In this document: positions 1-5,300 of the stretch, in pieces
Layout of the letters: the number at the start of each line of letters is the position of its first letter
How positions within the stretch are numbered: position 1 is the first letter of the stretch
Assembly (NCBI GenBank): GCA_903912435.1
Contig: CAIWHI010000154.1
Coordinates: 1-10,287, forward strand
Reading direction: 5' to 3'
Source of the DNA: an uncultured Bacteroidota bacterium
GTDB taxonomy: Bacteria > Bacteroidota > Bacteroidia > Chitinophagales > Chitinophagaceae
Length of the DNA: 10,287 bases
Notes under the pieces: generated by a model
Database searches by the model: none
What the model was told of the DNA's origin: nothing
The model's input: the letters and a program-made list of their open reading frames with translations, nothing else
Translations under genes and position numbers: made by a program

Positions 1-68
1 ATCCTGAGCGTGAATCAGTTCCTGAGAATATCAAGGAGCAGCTGATTGTTGAGTTGTACTCTAAATAA
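1..68 (+). CDS. rpsD: 30S ribosomal protein S4, C-terminal end (partial)
   Basis: Only the last 21 complete codons and the stop are present; the gene enters from the left edge, with the first full codon at position 3. The peptide begins PERESVPENIKEQL and ends IVELYSK, which is the characteristic end of bacterial S4 (family ending of the type IPEN..EQLIVELYSK). S4 is a primary 16S rRNA-binding protein that starts assembly of the 30S body. Its position directly before rpoA agrees with the conserved S13-S11-S4-alpha-L17 order. Nothing can be said about the rest of the protein, and the identification rests on this short tail plus gene order. Confidence 0.9.
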   Translation, partial: PERESVPENIKEQLIVELYSK

Positions 69-198
69 TTGATGAACCGGATATATGCGTTCAAATTTTG
101 GATTGCAATAGTTCGGATGGTATTGAAAATTTCATATTGGACCGGGAATTCCGGTTCAAGAACAGGTAAAAATTAAAAATAACAAATAAAATATCAAT
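69..198 (+). promoter_or_regulatory. rpsD-rpoA spacer with mutually exclusive stems
   Basis: This 130-nt gap has no ORF and no clear TAnnTTTG promoter. Bases 137-145 can pair with 151-159 around the 5-nt loop gaatt (9 bp, one G-U). The segment 150-158 can instead pair perfectly over 9 bp with 73-81. The two foldings exclude each other. No U tract follows, so this is not an ordinary terminator. The start of rpoA is preceded by an A-rich stretch without a Shine-Dalgarno sequence, as is usual in Bacteroidota. A regulatory role is inference. Confidence 0.35.
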
Positions 199-1200
199 AT
201 GGCCATATTGAATTTCCAAAAACCGGACAAGATAGCACTTCAGAAAACTACTGATTTCGAAGCGCAGTTCGAATTCCGCCCCCTGGAACCGGGTTATGGC
301 GTTACCATAGGTAATGCATTAAGACGTGTTTTGCTTTCCTCCCTTGAGGGTTTTGCTATCACAGCAATCAGGATTCCGGGTGCAGACCACGAATTCGCTA
401 CGCTGAAGGGTGTGCTTGAAGATGTTACGGAGATCATCCTTAACCTTAAGCAGGTTAGGTTGAAAGCTTTAGTGGATACCACTGAGTTTGCCGGAGAGAA
501 AATTGACCTGAATATCAAGGGTAAGGAAGTATTTACTGCAGCTATGATTGGTGAGGCATTGCCTAATTTCCAGGTAATGAATCCTGATTTGATTATTTGC
601 AATCTGCACCCAGGTGCAGGCTTCCAGATCGAAATTCACATTGGTAAAGGACGTGGTTATGTTCCATCTGAGGAAAACCGCCCACTTGATGCTCCATTAG
701 GAGTTATCGCAATTGATTCGATTTACACACCAATCAGGAATGTAAAATATACTATTGAAAATACCCGCGTTGAACAGCGTACCGATTTCGAAAAGCTGAT
801 AATGGAGGTTATTACAGATGGTACTATTCACCCTGAAGAAGCAGTTAAGGAAGCTTCCCGTATCCTTATCCAGCATCTGATGATCATTACTGACGAAAAT
901 ATTTCTCTTGACTCAAAACGTGAGGAAAAAGAAACAATCGTTGATGAAGAAACCTTACTGGTTCGTAAAGTATTGAACACTCCACTTGAAGATCTTGAAC
1001 TTTCAGTACGTGCATTTAACTGTCTGAAAGCAGCTAAGATCAATTCATTAAGTGAGTTGGTACAATATACCCAGGAAGAACTGATGAAGTTCCGTAACTT
1101 CGGTCAGAAATCACTTTCTGAAATTGAGCAGGTTCTTCACGAACGTGGCTTACATTTCGGAATGGATATCAATAAATTCCGTAGAGGAGAAGATATTTAA
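199..1200 (+). CDS. rpoA: DNA-directed RNA polymerase subunit alpha
   Basis: This is the complete 333-residue alpha subunit, close to the usual family length. The N-terminal domain (about residues 1-235) dimerises and serves as the platform for assembling beta and beta'. It holds the hallmark segment at residues 30-48 (EPGYGVTIGNALRRVLLSS). A charged linker (about 240-260) leads to the C-terminal domain (about 261-325), which binds UP-element DNA and activators. The residues equivalent to E. coli R265, N268, C269, G296, K298 and S299 are all retained here (R271, N274, C275, G302, K304, S305). The C-terminus GMDINKFRRGEDI is a short basic/acidic extension. The ATG is preceded by an A-rich leader without a Shine-Dalgarno sequence. 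The gene sits between rpsD and rplQ, as expected. Identification is secure. Confidence 0.98.
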   Translation: MAILNFQKPDKIALQKTTDFEAQFEFRPLEPGYGVTIGNALRRVLLSSLEGFAITAIRIPGADHEFATLKGVLEDVTEIILNLKQVRLKALVDTTEFAGEKIDLNIKGKEVFTAAMIGEALPNFQVMNPDLIICNLHPGAGFQIEIHIGKGRGYVPSEENRPLDAPLGVIAIDSIYTPIRNVKYTIENTRVEQRTDFEKLIMEVITDGTIHPEEAVKEASRILIQHLMIITDENISLDSKREEKETIVDEETLLVRKVLNTPLEDLELSVRAFNCLKAAKINSLSELVQYTQEELMKFRNFGQKSLSEIEQVLHERGLHFGMDINKFRRGEDI

Positions 1201-1212
1201 AAATTCAAAAGT

Positions 1213-1267
1213 AAAAAGTCAAAAGTTAAAACACATTGTTTTCAACTTTTGACTTTTTCTTTTTTTT
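1213..1267 (+). terminator. Terminator-like hairpin after rpoA
   Basis: The arms 1213-1227 and 1244-1258 are perfectly complementary over 15 bp. After one bulged base (C1243) the stem continues with 1228-1232 pairing to 1238-1242, leaving a 5-nt loop (acatt). Eight consecutive T follow at 1260-1267. The stem is A/T-rich, so it is thermodynamically weaker than a GC-rich terminator, but the geometry is that of an intrinsic terminator. It lies between two genes normally co-transcribed, so it may act as a partial terminator, a processing site, or simply be part of a repeat element. Confidence 0.6.
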
Positions 1268-1285
1268 GGAAACGAAGTTTCCAAA
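1265..1285. repeat. Short perfect inverted repeat (9-bp arms, 3-nt loop)
   Basis: The arms TTTGGAAAC (1265-1273) and GTTTCCAAA (1277-1285) flank the loop GAA. It follows the U tract of the larger hairpin directly and overlaps its last three T. It could be a second element of the same intergenic repeat. No function is assigned. Confidence 0.6.
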
Positions 1286-1366
1286 TCGATTTTTTCTAAT
1301 TGCTATGTTATACAGTTAATGGTTCTTTTCATCTTTTACTGTTGACTTTTACTTCAGAGTCGAGTC

Positions 1367-1394
1367 TTTTTACTTTTTAATTTTTACTTTTTAA
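1367..1394. repeat. Two exact tandem 14-bp units upstream of rplQ
   Basis: TTTTTACTTTTTAA occurs at 1367-1380 and again immediately at 1381-1394. The tract is the inverted counterpart of the sequence just after the rpoA stop codon. It is low-complexity DNA prone to slippage; no regulatory role is evident. Confidence 0.75.
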
Positions 1395-1453
1395 TTTAAC
1401 AATAGTACCTCATAAATCCTGACACGGTATGGGGGAATTTAAAATCAAATGTC

Positions 1454-1972
1454 ATGCGTCACGGAGACAAAATCAAAAATTTAAGTCGTACAGCGTCACA
1501 TCGCGCTGCACTTATGTCTAATCTTACAAGCCAGCTGATTGAGCACAAACGTATCACTACAACTTTGGCTAAGGCTAAAGCTTTGCGTGTTTATGCTGAG
1601 CCGATCATTACCCGCAGTAAGGTAGATACTATGCACAATCGCAGGATTGTGTTTAGCTATTTACAGGATAAAGAAGCTATCAAGGAATTGTTCGGAGTAA
1701 TCAGCGATAAGGTTGCTGACCGTCCAGGTGGTTATACACGTATCATCAAGTTGCCACGCCGTATGGGTGATGCTGCTGATATGGCTATGATTGAGTTGGT
1801 TGATTTCAACGAAATCTATGGTAAAGAAACAGAAGCAAGTGCTGCTAAGAAAACACGTCGTAGCCGCAGGAGTGGTGGTGGTAAGAAAGCCGAAGGTGCT
1901 GAAAGTACAGAAACTACTACTGCCGAAACTAGCACAGAAACTTCAACTGAAGAAACTACAAGTGCTGAATAA
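1454..1972 (+). CDS. rplQ: 50S ribosomal protein L17
   Basis: This is the complete 172-residue L17, a 23S rRNA-binding protein of the large subunit. The conserved N-terminus MRHGDKIKNLSRTASHR fixes the start; the ATG at 1449 and the one at 1429 are in other frames. The globular core runs to about residue 124 (…LVDFNEIYGKE). A tail of about 48 residues follows: first basic (KKTRRSRRSGGGKK), then Thr/Glu/Ser-rich and acidic to the end. Minimal L17 proteins are about 115-130 residues, so the tail is an extension; such tails are common in Bacteroidota, but this one looks long and low-complexity. The gene is separated from rpoA by an unusually long spacer and is followed by a strong terminator, so it ends the operon. 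Confidence 0.97.
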   Translation: MRHGDKIKNLSRTASHRAALMSNLTSQLIEHKRITTTLAKAKALRVYAEPIITRSKVDTMHNRRIVFSYLQDKEAIKELFGVISDKVADRPGGYTRIIKLPRRMGDAADMAMIELVDFNEIYGKETEASAAKKTRRSRRSGGGKKAEGAESTETTTAETSTETSTEETTSAE

Positions 1973-1986
1973 GCTAATTGAAATTT

Positions 1987-2032
1987 TAATAACAAAAACG
2001 GCTGCCTATTTGGGCAGCCGTTTTTGTTATTA
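1987..2032 (+). terminator. Strong intrinsic terminator of the rpsD-rpoA-rplQ operon
   Basis: A perfect 20-bp stem (1987-2006 with 2013-2032) has a 6-nt loop (tatttg). The core CGGCTGCC/GGCAGCCG is GC-rich. The A run on the left arm and T run on the right arm (2021-2025) give the classical poly-U release signal. It begins 14 bases after the rplQ stop. Confidence 0.95.
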
Positions 2033-2096
2033 TCCATGGCTGCACTTCAATTTTATAGGATACCAATTACTAGGTGGTTTTATCGTTTTTACATTT

Positions 2097-2122
2097 TACG
2101 TAATAAAATGGTCAAATACGTA
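2097..2122. promoter_or_regulatory. Pair of TACGTA palindromes upstream of promoter
   Basis: TACGTA occurs at 2097-2102 and 2117-2122, exactly 20 bp apart, about two helical turns, so on the same DNA face. The second copy lies 9 bp upstream of the proposed -33 element. The left copy overlaps a 7-bp inverted repeat (2092-2098 with 2104-2110). This could be an operator, but two 6-mers can occur by chance in AT-rich DNA. Confidence 0.25.
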
Positions 2123-2130
2123 AAAAATCA

Positions 2131-2160
2131 TTTGTTGCTATAGGAAATAATTTATCTTTG
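2131..2160 (+). promoter_or_regulatory. Bacteroidota-type promoter of the 1765-aa gene
   Basis: The -7 element TATCTTTG (2153-2160) fits TAnnTTTG exactly, and a -33 TTTG lies at 2131-2134, 18 bp upstream. Transcription should start a few bases after 2160, giving a leader of about 165 nt. The core shares TTTG, TGCTATAG and TTTATCTTTG, in the same order, with the promoter at 7778-7811. Confidence 0.7.
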
Positions 2161-2330
2161 AAAAAGCTAGCAGATATTAAGGTCGGTTTTGAACCTTGTA
2201 ATTAGGAGTGTTTACTTTATTATATATTATAATATTTAAGACTATTTTTTGCCAGTTGTAACTAAAGGATTACAGTTAACTTAAGATACTTTGAATCGTT
2301 TAAAAGGATTTTTCTGAAAAATATTGAATT
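2161..2330 (+). other. Long AT-rich 5' leader of the 1765-aa gene
   Basis: About 165 nt lie between the proposed start site and the first ATG. The stretch is AT-rich (for example 2218-2240) with no ORF, no recognised riboswitch and no obvious terminator. A weak TACTTTG at 2287-2293 resembles a -7 box lacking one base, so a second, closer start site cannot be excluded. Confidence 0.35.
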
Positions 2331-5300
2331 ATGCATCAAAAGATTACATCATTAACTATGAAATTTCAATTACTAAAACGCCTGTCAAGTTTGGGTAGGA
2401 AGGTTAGCCTAAGTTCCCTATTAGTAATAGCAGCATATGCCTTATTATCTGGGGTTGATACTTATGCCCAGGGTACATGGACTCCGTTGGTAAGAACTGC
2501 CCCGCATTTCAGTGGAGGTGTTATGATATTAATGACCGATGGAACTGTGCTTTGTAAGTCAAGTAGTGGAGGGGGGCAGGGAACAGTATTTGATAAATTG
2601 ACACCAGATGCTACAGGTAGTTATGTAAATGGTACCTGGACTTCTATCGCTGCCATGCATGATGACCGTCTCTATTTTTCCTCACAGGTATTGCCAGATG
2701 GCAGATTATATGTAGCAGGTGGCGAATATGGTGCCGGTGGCCCTAAAAGCGAAGTTTATAATCCGGTTACCAATACGTGGACTATGTGTCCGCAAATTGT
2801 ATTCTCACACAATATTTCTGATGCTAATAGCGAGATATTACCTAATGGTAAAGTATTGCAATCAGTTGTAGATACTGCCTCAACCAGATTGAACTTTTTA
2901 TGGGACCCGGCCACCAATACTTATTCACCTACAGGATCTACACTACGCACTAATAATGAGGCTATGTGGGTGAAATTACCAGATAGTAGTGTTCTGTTTA
3001 TTGATAACTATGGAATGACATCTGAACGTTATATCCCATCTACCGGAACATGGATTAATGATGCCACAGTTCCTGTGAATTTGTATGATCCTTTTGGTTC
3101 AGAAGCAGGTGCTGCTTTTATGTTGCCAGATGGACGTGCATTTTTCATTGGTTCTACTTCTACCTCTGCATACTATACACCATCAGGTACTACAGCCCCG
3201 GGGACCTGGGCTGCAGGACCTTCTGTGGCAGGTATGGGTGCACCAGATGCTGCATCTGCCATGATGCCAAATGGCAAAGTTCTTGAAGCCTTGTCACCAA
3301 TTGCCAGGGCAGACAATCATTTTCCTGACTCTACATTCTTTTATGAATTTGATTACCTGACCAATACTTATACTCCGGTATTGACACCAGTTGGGACTGC
3401 TTTCTATCCACAGGCATGTTATATCACCAATATGCTAGACCTTCCTGATGGGTCGGTATTATTTGTTCAGCAAGGTGATAACCAGTTTTATGAATATATG
3501 CCTGGTAGTGCGCCTCTTGCTGCAGGAAAACCCACCATCAATAATATTATTGAGAGAAGATGTGATTCATTTACCATCACCGGTACTTTATTTAATGGTA
3601 TTTGTGAAGGAGCGGGTTATGGTGATGACTGGCAAATGGAGTCAAACTATCCGATCGTAAGATTGACATCAGGTACCAATGTTTATTATGCAAAAACTAC
3701 TTATTGGAATAGGATAGGTGCTGTAATGACTGGTGCATTACCAGATACAGCCCAATTTAAGATAGCAGGTTCTGTACCAAATGGTACTTATAATGTGCAG
3801 GTTGTAGCCAATGGTAATCCATCGGCCAATTTCACCTTGCATGTTGGTCCGGCAGCTATTACACCTGCTTCACCAAGTGTTTGCCCTGGTACAACCGTTC
3901 CATTAACAGGATTGTGGGGAACAGGAACCTGGAGCAGCAGTAATACTGCCATTGCTACCATAGATGGTGTGACAGGGATAGCAACAGGCGTTGCTACAGG
4001 AACAACCATCATCACTTATTTCCTGGGTACCTGTTATAGCACCGCAACACTGACAGTGAATACTTCGGCAGGTGTGATCAATCCCACAGGTGCAATTACT
4101 ATGTGTGCCGGTGGGTCAATAAATCTTACAGATGCTACAACAGGAGGTACATGGTCGAGTAGCGCAATAGGTGTAGCTACTATCGGCAGCACTTCGGGCA
4201 CTGCAGTTGCTGCTGGTTTGGGTGTTACAACTATTAATTATTCTACAGGCTCGTGTAGTGCATCTACAACAATAACAGTAATCGCACCACCGGCAGTAAT
4301 TACCGGTATCGCAAATGTATGTCCCGGAACAAGTTCTACGCTACTTGATGCTTCAAGTGGTGGTACATGGACATCTTCTGCATCTTCCATTGTTACAATA
4401 GGTTCACTTACAGGAAGTGTTACGGGTATTTCTGCAGGTACAGCTACAATTACTTATAATACAGGTATAGGTTGTAATTCAACCAAAATAGTAACGGTAA
4501 ACCCGTTACCTGTAGCTATTACCGGAACCACAACTATTTGTTCAGGAATAACTACTACTCTTAGTGACGCTACTGGTGGAGGTACCTGGAGTAGTGGCAG
4601 CACAGGTGTGGCAACAATAGGTGCAGTTTCAGGTTCAATGAATGGCATCTCAAATGGTACATCAATTATTACTTATACGGCGGCTACAGGATGTATTAAT
4701 ACCATAATGGCTACTATTAATGCATCTCCCTTGCCCATTACAGGAACTTTTACTTTATGTGCAGGTAGCACTACTACGCTTAGCGATGCCACTAGTGGTG
4801 GTACGTGGGGCAGCAGTAATCCTGGTGTTGCAAGCATAGGTACATTAACAGGCAATTTGACAACACTTACGACAGGTACTACAGTAATTACCTATTATGG
4901 TACCGGTTGTAATGCAACTGCAACAATAACAGTAAATACTGCACCAGGGGCAATATCAGGTGTTACGACTTTCTGTTCGGCAGCGACTACAACTCTTACC
5001 GATGCAGTAGCCGGAGGTACCTGGTCTTGTAGTAATACGGCAGTGGCTACTGTATTACCCGGTTCGGGTTTGCTTACGGGCGCTGGTACGGGAACAGCTA
5101 CTATTACCTATGCAATAGGTACTTGTATCGCAACAACTAATATCTTAGTAAATCAAAGCCCGGCAGCAATTATCGGGGCAACTACACAATGTGTAGGTTT
5201 TACAACTACATTAAGTGATGCTGTGGCAGGTGGTACCTGGACGAGCAGTAATACAGCTGTAGCTACTATTGGTGCTGCAACAGGTTTTATGACTGCCATA

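Larger units (their letters stand above)
1201..1453 (+). other. rpoA-rplQ spacer: AT-rich, repeat-laden insertion-like segment
   Basis: A 253-bp non-coding gap splits the alpha operon. It contains, in order, a 20-bp terminator-like hairpin, a 9-bp hairpin, and a tract of near-identical TTTTTACTTTTTAA units. Its outer edges (1199-1218 and 1366-1385) are inverted copies matching at 19 of 20 positions. No ORF of note and no TAnnTTTG promoter is visible inside it, so it is unclear what transcribes rplQ if the hairpin terminates. It may be a small intergenic repeat element (MITE-like), but no target-site duplication could be identified. Confidence 0.5.

Noticed and set aside
1265..1285. The 9-bp inverted repeat as an independent terminator
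   Set aside because: No T run follows directly (AAATCG comes first), so it does not meet the pattern on its own.
1429..1451. ATG codons at 1429 and 1449 as earlier starts for rplQ
   Set aside because: Both are out of frame with L17, and the family N-terminus MRHG begins exactly at 1454.
1791..2123. 110-codon + strand ORF overlapping the end of rplQ
   Set aside because: It is out of frame with the well-conserved L17, begins inside it and runs through the strong terminator; its Lys/Val/Leu-rich start is a frame shadow of the low-complexity tail.
2287..2293. TACTTTG as the main promoter of the giant gene
   Set aside because: It lacks one base of TAnnTTTG and has no well-spaced TTTG upstream; the site at 2131-2160 fits better and is echoed upstream of the next gene.
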